Shown: piece after piece, positions 32,393 through 41,244 of the stretch
Layout: every line of letters starts with the position of its first letter
Numbering within the stretch: position 1 is the first letter of the stretch
Notes under the pieces: generated by a model
Database searches by the model: none
Seen by the model: the letters and a program-made list of their open reading frames with translations, nothing else
Told to the model about the DNA's origin: nothing
Source: Coriobacteriaceae bacterium
Lineage (GTDB): Bacteria; Actinomycetota; Coriobacteriia; Coriobacteriales; QAMH01
Length of the DNA stretch: 42,308 nt
Reading direction: 5' to 3'
NCBI GenBank assembly: GCA_021203765.1
Contig: JAJQAN010000028.1
Location: 1-42,308, forward strand
Made by a program: the position numbers and the translations under genes

Positions 32393-33857
32393 GGCTGACA
32401 CGCGCCCCCATCGCTGTGTCCTCGATGGTGAAGTCAAGTTCGGCAAGGCCGTCGCGGATTCCGTCGGCGACATCGAAACGACGCTCCGCACGGGCCGCAT
32501 CGCGGGCAGCGAGCAGCGCGTCGAGCGCCTCGTGGGCATCACTGCCCTCGTAGCCCGCAAAGCGTTTGGCCAGATCCACCAGCTCGGGCGGCCAGTCTTC
32601 GGCCGCCTCGTCCGTCGGCAGGGTGATGCCGAGCACGCCGAGGAGCTCTCCAATCGTCGCCGCGGCGCTGCGCACGACATCGCGGGCCTCCTCGCTCAAG
32701 CCGGGATTGTCGGTGAGGAAGGTGTTGGCCGCGGTGACGAGTTCGAAGACGGCCGCCAGGGCGCCGGCGGTATTGAAGTCGTCGTCCATCTGCTCGACGA
32801 AGACCCGGCGCGCATCGGCGACCGCCGCGACAAGTGCCGAGACGTCGCAGCCTGCGGCATCCGGGGCGTTGCCGGCTGCCCAGTCGAGATTGCGGACGAC
32901 GTTGGCGATACGGTCGTAGGAGGTCGCCGCCTCGGCCAGGCGCTCGTCTGAGAAGTCGAGCGGGCTGCGGTAGGCCGTCTGCAGCATCAGCAGGCGCAAA
33001 ACGGCCGGGTCACAGGTGTCGAGCACGTCCTTGAGCAGCAGGAAGTTGCCGAGCGACTTGGACATCTTTTCGGAATTGATGCGCAGCATACCGACGTGGA
33101 CCCACAGATTCGCAAAGGTCGTACCCCAGGCCGCCTCGGCCTGTGCGGTCTCGTTTTCGTGATGCGGGAAGACCAGGTCGCTGCCGCCGCCGTGTATGTC
33201 GAGCGGCAGGCCGAGATACTTGTGCGCCATGGCCGAACATTCGAGATGCCAGCCCGGACGGCCCGGCCCCCACGGCGAATCCCAGGACGGCTCGCCGGGC
33301 TTGGCGGCCTTCCACATGGCGAAGTCGAGCGGGTCGCGCTTGCGTTCGTCGACATCCACCCGAGCACCTGCCTGCAATTCGTCGATGTCACGGCCGGACA
33401 GCTTGCAGTAATCGGGATCCGAGCGCACCGAGAAATAGACGTCGCCGTCCGCCTCGTAGGCATGGCCGCGCTCGATAAGAAGCTCGATGAGCTCGATCAT
33501 CGAGGGGATCTCCTCGGTGGCTTTGGGACGGATGTCGGGATCGGCGATCCCGAAGCGGTGCATGACGTCGATGAAGGCCTCCGTATACTTTTCGGCGATC
33601 TGCGCCGGGGTGCAGCCTTCCTCGTGCGCCCGGTTGATGATCTTGTCGTCGACGTCGGTGATGTTCTGCACGAAGGTGACCTCGTAGCCGCTGTAGGAAA
33701 GGTAGCGACGGATGACGTCGAAGATGAGAAAGGTGCGGGCGTTGCCGATGTGGATGTGGTTGTAGACCGTCGGGCCGCAGGCATACATGGCTACCTTGCC
33801 CGGTTCGCGTACGTGCAGCTCCTCCTTGGTGCGGGTTTCGGTGTTGTAGATGCGCAC
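32382..33857 (-). CDS. cysS: Cysteinyl-tRNA synthetase
   Basis: 491 aa class I synthetase. CGPTVYNHIHIGNARTF holds the HIGH motif and zinc cysteine; KMSKSLGNFLLL the KMSKS loop; GWHLECSAMAHKYLG and HGGGSDLVFPHHENE the other zinc ligands. Follows ispF after 9 nt. The cys-Trna synthetase between ispDF and rlmB is a common gene order. Confidence 0.97.
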   Translation of the reverse strand: MRIYNTETRTKEELHVREPGKVAMYACGPTVYNHIHIGNARTFLIFDVIRRYLSYSGYEVTFVQNITDVDDKIINRAHEEGCTPAQIAEKYTEAFIDVMHRFGIADPDIRPKATEEIPSMIELIELLIERGHAYEADGDVYFSVRSDPDYCKLSGRDIDELQAGARVDVDERKRDPLDFAMWKAAKPGEPSWDSPWGPGRPGWHLECSAMAHKYLGLPLDIHGGGSDLVFPHHENETAQAEAAWGTTFANLWVHVGMLRINSEKMSKSLGNFLLLKDVLDTCDPAVLRLLMLQTAYRSPLDFSDERLAEAATSYDRIANVVRNLDWAAGNAPDAAGCDVSALVAAVADARRVFVEQMDDDFNTAGALAAVFELVTAANTFLTDNPGLSEEARDVVRSAAATIGELLGVLGITLPTDEAAEDWPPELVDLAKRFAGYEGSDAHEALDALLAARDAARAERRFDVADGIRDGLAELDFTIEDTAMGARVSHGS

Positions 33858-33866
33858 GGTGGCCCC

Positions 33867-34367
33867 CTACCCGTTGGAGACGAGTGGGGAGGCTCCACCG
33901 TCAAGTAAGGCGACGGCCTGTGCGGCGACGCCTTCGCCCCGCCCGGTAAAGCCGAGCTGCTCGGTCGTCGTCGCCTTGACGCCGACGGCTTCCATCGGAA
34001 GATCCAAGGCATCTGCGATGCGCTTCCGCATCTCGTCACGGTGCGGGGAGATCTTGGGCTCCTCGATCATGAGCACTGAGTCGATGTCCACGATGGAAAA
34101 GCCCTCCCGCAGCAGCAACCTGCCGACCTGCCGCAGAAGCTCGATGGAGTCGGCGTCCTGGTATGCCGGATCGGTGTCGGGGAAGAGCTTGCCGATGTCC
34201 CCCAGACGGGCGGCGCCGAGGAGCGCATCCATGATGGCATGCGTGAGCACGTCGGCGTCGGAGTGGCCGGTCAGGCCCTTTTCGTACGGGATCTGCACGC
34301 CGCCGAGGATGAGCGGGCGGTCGGAGACGAATGCGTGGACGTCGTAGCCGATACCGATGCGCTGCAT
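33867..34367 (-). CDS. ispF: 2-C-methyl-D-erythritol 2,4-cyclodiphosphate synthase
   Basis: 166 aa. GIGYDVHAF and [22 protein letters not shown] carry the zinc-binding Asp/His residues; [19 protein letters not shown] is the C-terminal signature. Fifth enzyme of the MEP isoprenoid pathway. Starts 1 nt after the ispD stop, in the common ispD-ispF pair. Confidence 0.97.
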   Translation of the reverse strand: MQRIGIGYDVHAFVSDRPLILGGVQIPYEKGLTGHSDADVLTHAIMDALLGAARLGDIGKLFPDTDPAYQDADSIELLRQVGRLLLREGFSIVDIDSVLMIEEPKISPHRDEMRKRIADALDLPMEAVGVKATTTEQLGFTGRGEGVAAQAVALLDGGASPLVSNG

Positions 34368-34368
34368 G

Positions 34369-35229
34369 TCAGTTCGACCTCGAGCGGACGCGGGATTCGA
34401 GCGCGGCGACGACCGGCCCCACGTCTTCGGGAACGGTCACCTTTATATTGTCGCGCGGGCCGTTGACCATGAGCACCTTTCCGCCCATCCGCTCGATGAG
34501 GGAGGAATCGTCGGTGCCGACGAAGCCTTCGAACATGGCGGCGGAAAACGCACGGCGGCAGAAGTCGGCGCGGAAGATCTGCGGGGTCTGGGCGACCCAG
34601 AACAGGCGGCGGTCGGGCGTACCGACGATGTAGCGCTCGTCCTCATCGACGACCTTGAGGGTGTCGATGGCCTGATGCCCGACGACGACTCCGTCCGCCT
34701 CGATGTTGCCCTTGAGCTCGTTCAAAGTGTGGACGATGAGCTCGGGTGTGACGAGCGGACGTGCACCGTCGTGGATGATGACGTACTCGTACTGCGAGGG
34801 AACCTCGTCAAGGCCACTCATCGCCGATTCCTGGCGGATCGCGCCGGATGAGGCGAAGACGATCGGGGTGACGAACGGGTATGGGTCGATGGCGACGCGG
34901 CAGTACTCGTCGCGGCGTTCCTCGGGGCAGACGATGACGATGAGACCGACCTCGGGGACGGCGTCGAAAGCCTCGGCCGACCAGGTGAGCGCCGGACGGC
35001 CGAGCAGTTCGTAGAGTTGCTTGCCGTCCTCGTTGCCGAAGCGCTCGCCGCTACCGCCGGCCAGCACGACCGCCGCCGCCGACGCATGCGAAGAAACACG
35101 TCCTTCGAGCGCAGCGAACGTCTCGGTCGTGCCGCCGGGTTCTTGGTCGGTCAGGGTGATGGGAGGCGCGGCGGCAGAAAGCGTCGAGCCGGATTCGGCC
35201 TTGGCCTGCTGCGTCTGCTTGTCCTGCAT
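34369..35229 (-). CDS. ispD: 2-C-methyl-D-erythritol 4-phosphate cytidylyltransferase with N-terminal extension
   Basis: 286 aa. [14 protein letters not shown] is the CTP-binding motif and [16 protein letters not shown] the conserved acidic segment; third enzyme of the MEP pathway. The CTP motif is normally within the first ten residues; here about 50 Ser/Ala/Gln/Thr-rich residues precede it. ATG 35229 has GGAGG 5 nt upstream, so the extension looks translated. A GTG or other later start nearer the motif remains possible. Confidence 0.93.
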   Translation of the reverse strand: MQDKQTQQAKAESGSTLSAAAPPITLTDQEPGGTTETFAALEGRVSSHASAAAVVLAGGSGERFGNEDGKQLYELLGRPALTWSAEAFDAVPEVGLIVIVCPEERRDEYCRVAIDPYPFVTPIVFASSGAIRQESAMSGLDEVPSQYEYVIIHDGARPLVTPELIVHTLNELKGNIEADGVVVGHQAIDTLKVVDEDERYIVGTPDRRLFWVAQTPQIFRADFCRRAFSAAMFEGFVGTDDSSLIERMGGKVLMVNGPRDNIKVTVPEDVGPVVAALESRVRSRSN

Positions 35230-35296
35230 GGCGTCCTCCATCGATCAGAGTGGTGCTCCGAACATCTTAGCACGCGCCATGCCGGCTTTGTGCTGG

Positions 35297-37870
35297 TTAA
35301 TCAACCGATGCGCTGTCGAGCGCCGGGTCTCCCTTGCTCGTTGGAGCGGCGGGTGGCAACTCGTAGGTTGCGGCTTCCTGCTCCTTGAGACGCTTTTGGC
35401 GACGGGCCGAAAGCGGAACCTCGCCCTGACCCTTGATGAACTTGATGTTGCCGCCTTTGACGATGGCTTTGATGACGGTGCCTTCCTGCCATTTGCCTTC
35501 GAGCAGCTCCTCGGAAAGCGGGTCTTCCAGCAGACGCTGGACGGCACGGCGCAGGGGTCGGGCACCGTAGGCGGGATCGGTCCCTTCGCGGGCGATGTAG
35601 GCACGCGCCTCTTCGGACAGATCGAGGCTCAAGCCCTGCTCGATCAAACGTTCACGCAGGTCGGACACCATCAGGTCGACAATCTGCTTGATGTCCTCTT
35701 CGGTGAGCGACTTGAAGACGATGGTGTCGTCGACGCGGTTGAGGAACTCCGGCCGGAAGAGCTTTTTCAGCTCGGACATGACCGAGGAGTTGATCTCCTT
35801 GTCGGTGAGCGCCGCGTTGTTGGTCGTGGAGAAGCCGAGCGGAGCCTCCTTGGTGATCTCACGCGCACCGACGTTGGACGTCATGATGACGATCGTGTTG
35901 CGGAAGTCGACCTTGCGTCCCTGCGCATCGGTCAAGCGGCCTTCTTCGAGGATCTGCAGCAGGATGTTGAAGACATCCGGATGGGCCTTTTCGATCTCGT
36001 CGAAGAGGACGACCGAGTACGGACGCTGGCGCACCGCCTTGGTGAGCTGTCCGCCCTCGTCGTAGCCGACGTAGCCCGGAGGCGAGCCGACCAGACGGCT
36101 GACCGTGTGCTTTTCCATGTACTCGGACATGTCGATGGAGATGAGCGCATCCTCGGTGTCGAAGAGGAACTCAGCCAGCGTCTTGGACAGCTCGGTTTTG
36201 CCCACGCCGCTGGGACCCAAAAAGATGAACGAGCCCATGGGGCGGTTGGGGTCTTTTAAACCGGCGCGCGAACGGCGGATGGCCTTGGAGACCGCCGTGA
36301 CGGCCTCGTCCTGACCGATGACCCGCTCGTGCAGGGCATCTTCCATGCGCAACAGCCGGGAGGTTTCCTCCTCGGTGAGGTTTGAGACCGGGATGCCGGT
36401 GGCGACCGAGACGACGTCGGCGATGTTGTCGGGGTCGATCGTGGCGACGTTGAGCGCCGCCTCTTCGCGCCACTTCGTTTCGAGATCCTCGCGCTCGCGC
36501 ATGAGCGACTTTTCGTTGTCACGCAGGTCGGCGGCCTTCTCGAACTCCTGATGGGCGATGGCCTCGTCCTTCTTCTGACGGACCTCCTTGAGCTTGTCGG
36601 ATATGGCCGCGACGTCCGCCGGAACGGTCATGTTCTTGATGCGCATGCGCGCACCGGCCTCGTCCATGAGGTCGATGGCCTTGTCGGGCAGGAAGCGGTC
36701 TTGGACGTAGCGGTTGGAAAGAGCGACGGCCGATTCGAGCGCCTCGTCGGTGAAGTGCACGCGATGATGCGCCTCGTAGTGGTCGCGCAGGCCGGCGAGT
36801 ATCTGCTCGGACTGTTCGAGCGTCGGCTCGTTGACCATGACCGTCTGGAAGCGACGGCACAGCGCCGAGTCCTTTTCGATGTGCTTGCGGTATTCGTCGG
36901 TGGTCGTGGCGCCGATGACCTGGATTTCGCCGCGGGACAGCGGCGGCTTAAGGATGGCGGCCGCATCGATTGAGCCTTCGGCCGAGCCGGCACCGATGAG
37001 GGTATGCAGCTCGTCGATGAACATGATGATGTCGCCGGCCTCTTCGACCTCCTTGATGACCTGCTTGAGACGCTCCTCGAATTCGCCGCGATACTTGGAT
37101 CCGGCAACCAGGGCGGACAGGTCGAGCGTGTAGATGCGCTTGTCGCGCAGGACATCGGGGACCTGGCCGTCGGCGATCATCTGGGCGAGGCCTTCGACCA
37201 CGGCCGTCTTGCCGACGCCCGGCTCGCCGATGAGCAGGGGGTTGTTCTTGGTGCGGCGCGAGAGGATCTGCATGACGCGTTCCGTCTCGGTTTCGCGCCC
37301 GATGACCGGATCGAGTTCGCCCCGGGAGGCCTGCGTCGTCAGATCGACGCCGAACTCCTGCAGCATGGAGTCTTCGCGGCTGCTGGAACGGCTGGGATGC
37401 GGTGCCTGCTCTTCTTCGACGCCGAACGGCACCGGCGAGGTCTTGATCAACTCGCCCACGGCGTCGCGGATCATGTCGCCGTCGACACCGAGTTGGAGCA
37501 GGGCCTGCATGGCGACCCCGTTGCCTTCACGGACGATGCCGAGCAGCAGATGCTCGGTCGAGATATAGTTCTGCCCGAGTTGGAGCGTTTCGCGCAGGGC
37601 TCCCTCGAGCACGCGCTTGGCGCGCGGGGTAAACGGTATATGCCCGGCGGCTGCCGGCATATCCTGCTCGGTGATTCCCTTTATCTGTTCGAGGACGGCG
37701 TCGTAGGTGACGTTCAGGCGGCGCAGCGCCTGGGCTGCGATGCCTTCTCCCTCGCGGATAAGACCAAGTAGGAGCTGCTCGGTGCCGACATAGGGCTTTT
37801 CGAGCGTACGGGCCTCTTCCTGCGCCAGAACGAGGACCTTACGCGCCTTGTCGGTAAACTTTTCAAACAT
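35297..37870 (-). CDS. clpC: Clp protease ATPase subunit ClpC
   Basis: 857 aa AAA+ unfoldase. Clp-N repeats ([19 protein letters not shown]), first AAA domain ([30 protein letters not shown]), UVR-like middle region ([21 protein letters not shown]), second AAA domain ([28 protein letters not shown]) and D2-small domain. ATG 37870 with GGAGG upstream is better than ATG 37879. Unlike Bacillus, no ctsR-mcsAB operon precedes it; the gene has its own promoter. Confidence 0.97.
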   Translation of the reverse strand: MFEKFTDKARKVLVLAQEEARTLEKPYVGTEQLLLGLIREGEGIAAQALRRLNVTYDAVLEQIKGITEQDMPAAAGHIPFTPRAKRVLEGALRETLQLGQNYISTEHLLLGIVREGNGVAMQALLQLGVDGDMIRDAVGELIKTSPVPFGVEEEQAPHPSRSSSREDSMLQEFGVDLTTQASRGELDPVIGRETETERVMQILSRRTKNNPLLIGEPGVGKTAVVEGLAQMIADGQVPDVLRDKRIYTLDLSALVAGSKYRGEFEERLKQVIKEVEEAGDIIMFIDELHTLIGAGSAEGSIDAAAILKPPLSRGEIQVIGATTTDEYRKHIEKDSALCRRFQTVMVNEPTLEQSEQILAGLRDHYEAHHRVHFTDEALESAVALSNRYVQDRFLPDKAIDLMDEAGARMRIKNMTVPADVAAISDKLKEVRQKKDEAIAHQEFEKAADLRDNEKSLMREREDLETKWREEAALNVATIDPDNIADVVSVATGIPVSNLTEEETSRLLRMEDALHERVIGQDEAVTAVSKAIRRSRAGLKDPNRPMGSFIFLGPSGVGKTELSKTLAEFLFDTEDALISIDMSEYMEKHTVSRLVGSPPGYVGYDEGGQLTKAVRQRPYSVVLFDEIEKAHPDVFNILLQILEEGRLTDAQGRKVDFRNTIVIMTSNVGAREITKEAPLGFSTTNNAALTDKEINSSVMSELKKLFRPEFLNRVDDTIVFKSLTEEDIKQIVDLMVSDLRERLIEQGLSLDLSEEARAYIAREGTDPAYGARPLRRAVQRLLEDPLSEELLEGKWQEGTVIKAIVKGGNIKFIKGQGEVPLSARRQKRLKEQEAATYELPPAAPTSKGDPALDSASVD

Positions 37871-37921
37871 GATAAACACCTCCTCGACTTTTGGTGCATA
37901 CGCCCAAAAGTCCTAAAATGA

Positions 37922-37952
37922 AGTATAGCTTTAGCTGCGATGTATGTGTCAA
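37922..37952 (-). promoter_or_regulatory. Candidate clpC promoter
   Basis: TTGACA (37947-37952) and TATACT (37922-37927) on the minus strand, 52 nt upstream of clpC. The 19-nt spacer is longer than ideal. I see no CtsR box, CIRCE or HAIR element beside it. Confidence 0.55.
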
Positions 37953-38007
37953 CCGTTCGGTGACGCTTACACTGCAGTATCATGACCGTTTCACAAGGAG
38001 GAATCGT

Positions 38008-38574
38008 ATGCTCCCTCATCGTAGCGTCGGCATCATCGCCGGCGCCCTCATCCTGATCCTCGGCTGCGTCATATTCTTCATGCCAGCCCTGAGTACCACG
38101 TTCCTGACCATCTTCACCGGCGTGGTCATCCTGGTCGTCAGCGTCAGTTCCATCATCGCCTGGATCGCGCGCTATCGAAAGGAAGGCGCCGGAGTCGCGG
38201 TGCTCGTCCTCGCCATCGTCGGCGCCGTCGTCGGCGTCGTCTGCCTGCTCCACCCGCTTGCGATGGCCCAAGCCTTCATCTGGATTATCGCCTTGTGCAT
38301 CATCGTCCTGGCAGTCGCGCAGCTCATCAGCGCGTTCTTTCTGCCGTCGTTTTTGCTGAGCATCATCTCGATCATCGCGGCGGCGGTCACCTTCATCATC
38401 GGTGTCTGCTCCCTGTTCTGGCCGATGCTCGTCGTCAGCTTCGTCGGCGCGGCCTTCATCGTCGAAGGACTCATGCAGCTCCTGCTCGGCATCGCCGCTC
38501 CATCTGGAAGAACAGAGACGGTCAAGGTCGAGGAGGCTCCCAAGCCTCCTGCGAATTCCTCAGACGAGGACTGA
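38008..38574 (+). CDS. DUF308/HdeD-like membrane protein
   Basis: 188 aa with about six hydrophobic helices arranged in repeated pairs (SVGIIAGALILILGCVIFF, FTGVVILVVSVSSIIAWIA, VLVLAIVGAVVGVVCLLHP and so on), the pattern of the HdeD/DUF308 family. The C-terminal 30 residues are hydrophilic. AAGGAGG lies 6 nt before ATG 38008. Acid-resistance function is known only for enterobacterial HdeD and should not be assumed here. It is the only plus-strand gene among this block, divergent from clpC and convergent with lysS (17 nt). Confidence 0.8.
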   Translation: MLPHRSVGIIAGALILILGCVIFFMPALSTTFLTIFTGVVILVVSVSSIIAWIARYRKEGAGVAVLVLAIVGAVVGVVCLLHPLAMAQAFIWIIALCIIVLAVAQLISAFFLPSFLLSIISIIAAAVTFIIGVCSLFWPMLVVSFVGAAFIVEGLMQLLLGIAAPSGRTETVKVEEAPKPPANSSDED

Positions 38575-38591
38575 ACAGCGTACAGACAGCG

Positions 38592-40112
38592 TTACTGGTT
38601 GTCGGATGATTCCTGCCGCATGTGCGGGAAGAGCAGCACGTCGCGTATGGAGGGGTTGTCGGTCAGCAGCATGACCAGACGGTCGATGCCGATCCCGATG
38701 CCCCCGGCCGGCGGCATGCCGTATTCGAGGGCGCGGATGTAGTCGGCGTCGTAGTCCATCGCCTCGTCGTCCCCGGCCCCCTTCTGGCGGATCTGCTCGG
38801 CGAAGCGCTCCTCCTGGTCGACCGGGTCGTTAAGCTCGGAGAAGGCGTTAGCGTATTCCTGCCCGCAGATGAGCAGTTCGAAGCGCTCGGTCAGCTCCGG
38901 GTTGTCGGCCTTCTTCTTGGCAAGCGGCGACACCTCGAGCGGAAAATCGGTGACGAAGCACGGCTGGACGATCGTGTCCTCGACCTTCTCGTCGAAGATC
39001 TCGGCGATGATCTTGCCCTTGCCCCATGCGTCCTTGACATCGATGCCCTGCTTGCGGGCGATCCCGCGCAGCTCGTCGAGCTCCAAATCGAAGGAGACCT
39101 CCTCACCGAGGACTTCGCCTATCAGCTCGAGCATGGTCGCGCGCCGAAACTCACCGGAAAAGTCGAGCTCGGTGCCCTGATAGGTGCAGGTCAGCGAGCC
39201 GCAGGCTGCCTCGGTGGCGGCGCGCACGATGCCCTCGCAAAGATCCATCATGCCCGACAGGTCGGTGTAGGCGCAGTAGGCCTCGAGCGTCGTGAACTCG
39301 GGGTTGTGCGCCAGATCCATACCTTCGTTGCGGAAGCAGCGGTTGATCTCGAAGACGCGCTCGAAGCCACCGACCAACAACCGCTTGAGGTAGAGCTCAG
39401 GAGCGATACGCAGGTAGAAATCACGGTCGAGTGCGTTGTGATGGGTGGTAAAGGGCTTGGCGGTGGCACCTCCCTGGATGGGATGGAGCATGGGCGTCTC
39501 CACCTCGAGGTAGCCCTCGTCCTCGCAGTAGCGGCGGATGGCCGAGATGATGCGGAAACGCGCCTTGAAGGTGTCGGAGACCTCGGGGTTGACGACCAGG
39601 TCGACGTAGCGCTGACGGTAGCGTGTCTCCTTGTCGGCCAGACCGTGGAACTTCTCCGGCAGGGGTCGCAACGACTTGGACAGCAGCACGATATCGCTCG
39701 GAGCCACCGAAAGCTGGCCGCGGCGCGTGCGCAAAACGGTGCCTTCCGCACCAACGAAATCTCCCACATCCAGATCCTTGACCCGCTCGTAGGCCTCTTC
39801 GCCGATGTTGTCGATGCGCACGAAGAGCTGCAGGTCGTCAGTGGCGTCGCGGATGACGATGAAGCAAATCTTGCCCTGGTCGCGCTTGGCGACGATGCGC
39901 CCGGCGACCCGCACCACGTCCTCAGTGGAATCCCCGTCGGCGAGGTCGGCGTAGCGCTCGATCAGGTCGGCGGCGTGGTCGGTGTAGTCGTAGCGGTTGA
40001 CGTAGGGCGTGATGCCGGCATCGATGAGCGCCTGGCGCTTGGCACGGCGCACCTCGACCGGGTCGTCGACGACCTCATCCGGTTCTGCATTCGTATCGGT
40101 GGTGTCGCTCAT
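38592..40112 (-). CDS. lysS: Lysyl-tRNA synthetase, class II
   Basis: 506 aa. OB-fold anticodon domain at the N-terminus; class II motifs TRYRQRYVDLV (motif 1), FEINRCFRNEGMDLAHNPEF (motif 2) and GIGIDRLVMLLTDNPSIRDV (motif 3). Nine bases after the greA stop, so the two are co-transcribed. Confidence 0.97.
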   Translation of the reverse strand: MSDTTDTNAEPDEVVDDPVEVRRAKRQALIDAGITPYVNRYDYTDHAADLIERYADLADGDSTEDVVRVAGRIVAKRDQGKICFIVIRDATDDLQLFVRIDNIGEEAYERVKDLDVGDFVGAEGTVLRTRRGQLSVAPSDIVLLSKSLRPLPEKFHGLADKETRYRQRYVDLVVNPEVSDTFKARFRIISAIRRYCEDEGYLEVETPMLHPIQGGATAKPFTTHHNALDRDFYLRIAPELYLKRLLVGGFERVFEINRCFRNEGMDLAHNPEFTTLEAYCAYTDLSGMMDLCEGIVRAATEAACGSLTCTYQGTELDFSGEFRRATMLELIGEVLGEEVSFDLELDELRGIARKQGIDVKDAWGKGKIIAEIFDEKVEDTIVQPCFVTDFPLEVSPLAKKKADNPELTERFELLICGQEYANAFSELNDPVDQEERFAEQIRQKGAGDDEAMDYDADYIRALEYGMPPAGGIGIGIDRLVMLLTDNPSIRDVLLFPHMRQESSDNQ

Positions 40113-40121
40113 ACCGCGTGT

Positions 40122-40601
40122 CTAGTGCTGGATCTTGGTGAGAGTGAACTTCATCTTGCGGCCGGTCGGACCTTCGTATTCGACCTCGTCGCCCTTCTTC
40201 TTGCCCAAGACGGCGCGGCCGACCGGGGATTCGTTTGAGACCTTGCCGTTGGCGGAATCGGCCTCGGCGGCTCCGACGACGGTGAAGACCCGTTCCTTGC
40301 CCTTGGCATCTTCGAGCGTAACCGTGCAACCGATGACGACCTTGGTGCCCCGCTTGGGAGAATCGACGATCTTGGCGTTGGCCAGGATGTCGTTGATCTC
40401 GGTGATGCGGTTTTCCAAAAACGCCTGCTCGTTCTTCGCGTCGTCGTATTCGGAGTTTTCCGATATGTCGCCGAATTCACGGGCGACGCGGATGCGTTCG
40501 CCGATCTCGTCACGCTTGACGGTTTCGAGCTCGTGCAGCTCGTCTTCGAGCTTTTCCTTGCCCTCGCTGGTCAGAATGATTTCGTTGTCGTTTGCTGCCA
40601 T
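40122..40601 (-). CDS. greA: Transcription elongation factor GreA
   Basis: 159 aa. N-terminal coiled coil (LTSEGKEKLEDELHELETVKR then AREFGDISENSEYDDAKNEQ, with the acidic tip that stimulates RNA cleavage) and C-terminal FKBP-like domain (PVGRAVLGKKKGDEVEYEGP). Rescues backtracked RNA polymerase. Confidence 0.97.
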   Translation of the reverse strand: MAANDNEIILTSEGKEKLEDELHELETVKRDEIGERIRVAREFGDISENSEYDDAKNEQAFLENRITEINDILANAKIVDSPKRGTKVVIGCTVTLEDAKGKERVFTVVGAAEADSANGKVSNESPVGRAVLGKKKGDEVEYEGPTGRKMKFTLTKIQH

Positions 40602-40636
40602 GCCGTACCTTTCTTAAAAACGCTCCACTAAACGAG

Positions 40637-40662
40637 ACGGCGCATGCAGATGCATACGCCGT
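40637..40662. terminator. Hairpin between tatA and greA
   Basis: ACGGCGCATGCA-GA-TGCATACGCCGT is a 12-bp stem with a G-U pair. The T-run (TTTTC) follows on the plus strand; on the minus strand, the direction of tatA, only CTCGTTTA follows, so termination of tatA would be weak. Confidence 0.5.
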
Positions 40663-40700
40663 TTTCAAACGCTATCCATGTGTATGAACTAAAGGTGAAA

Positions 40701-40970
40701 CTAGTTTGCGGCCTCAGCCTGGGCTTCTTTTTCGACCGGGACCTCCTCAGCCTGGACGGTTTCTTCAGCAGCAGCCTCGTCCGTGGCCTCGACGGTTTCT
40801 TCGCCTTCGTCCTTCTTCTTGTCGCCGTCCTCCATGCCGGAGCGCAGATTTTTGACCGTGCGCCCGATGGCATTGCCAAGCTTTGGCAGGTTCCTCGGCC
40901 CGAAGATAAGAAGGATGACAACCAAGATGATGATGAGCTCCGGGAGCCCCATACCTAAGATCTTTGGCAT
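40701..40970 (-). CDS. tatA: Sec-independent translocase protein TatA
   Basis: 89 aa. One N-terminal helix (GLPELIIILVVILLIFGPR), the conserved FGP hinge, then an amphipathic helix (LPKLGNAIGRTVKNLR) and an acidic tail. Forms the pore of the twin-arginine system that exports folded proteins. AGGAGG lies upstream. tatC is not in the window. FdhF and the Hyf subunits here show no Tat signal, so no functional link is implied. Confidence 0.93.
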   Translation of the reverse strand: MPKILGMGLPELIIILVVILLIFGPRNLPKLGNAIGRTVKNLRSGMEDGDKKKDEGEETVEATDEAAAEETVQAEEVPVEKEAQAEAAN

Positions 40971-41095
40971 CTCTCGCGTCCTCCTAACTTAAGGATGTAT
41001 GGATACTGTTGGGACAGCGCTAGAAAGCGTACCAAAAGAGCGGTGAAAAAAATAGTGCTTCATTAAAAAATAAGAGCTTGCGTTGACAGAGCGTC

Positions 41096-41130
41096 ACCAA
41101 AAAGAAAAGGCCCCGTAAAGGAGCCTTTTG
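41096..41130 (-). terminator. Terminator after tRNA-Pro
   Basis: AAAAGGCTCC and GGGGCCTTTT (one central mismatch) form a stem on the minus strand followed by CTTTTT, 12 nt past the CCA end of tRNA-Pro. Confidence 0.8.
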
Positions 41131-41141
41131 AACGGTCAGAT

Positions 41142-41218
41142 GGTCGGGATGACAGGATTTGAACCTGCGACCCCTCGCTCCCGAAGCGAGTGCGCTACCA
41201 AACTGCGCCACATCCCGT
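41142..41218 (-). tRNA. tRNA-Pro (anticodon CGG)
   Basis: CGGGATG/CATCCCG acceptor with the C1-G72 pair typical of bacterial tRNA-Pro, anticodon arm CTCGC-TTCGGGA-GCGAG with CGG, T-loop TTCAAAT, and encoded CCA. Confidence 0.97.
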
Positions 41219-41244
41219 TAGACACGAACACGAATTGTAGCAAA

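Noticed and set aside
35021-36259. 412-aa plus-strand ORF across ispD and clpC
   Set aside because: It spans two real minus-strand genes and is compositionally biased with no recognisable motif.
37871-38007. CtsR, CIRCE or HAIR heat-shock operator before clpC
   Set aside because: Looked for the heptad repeat and inverted-repeat patterns in this gap; none is present.
38622-40238. 538-aa plus-strand ORF opposite lysS
   Set aside because: It mirrors lysS, whose class II motifs are unmistakable; the antisense product shows no family features.
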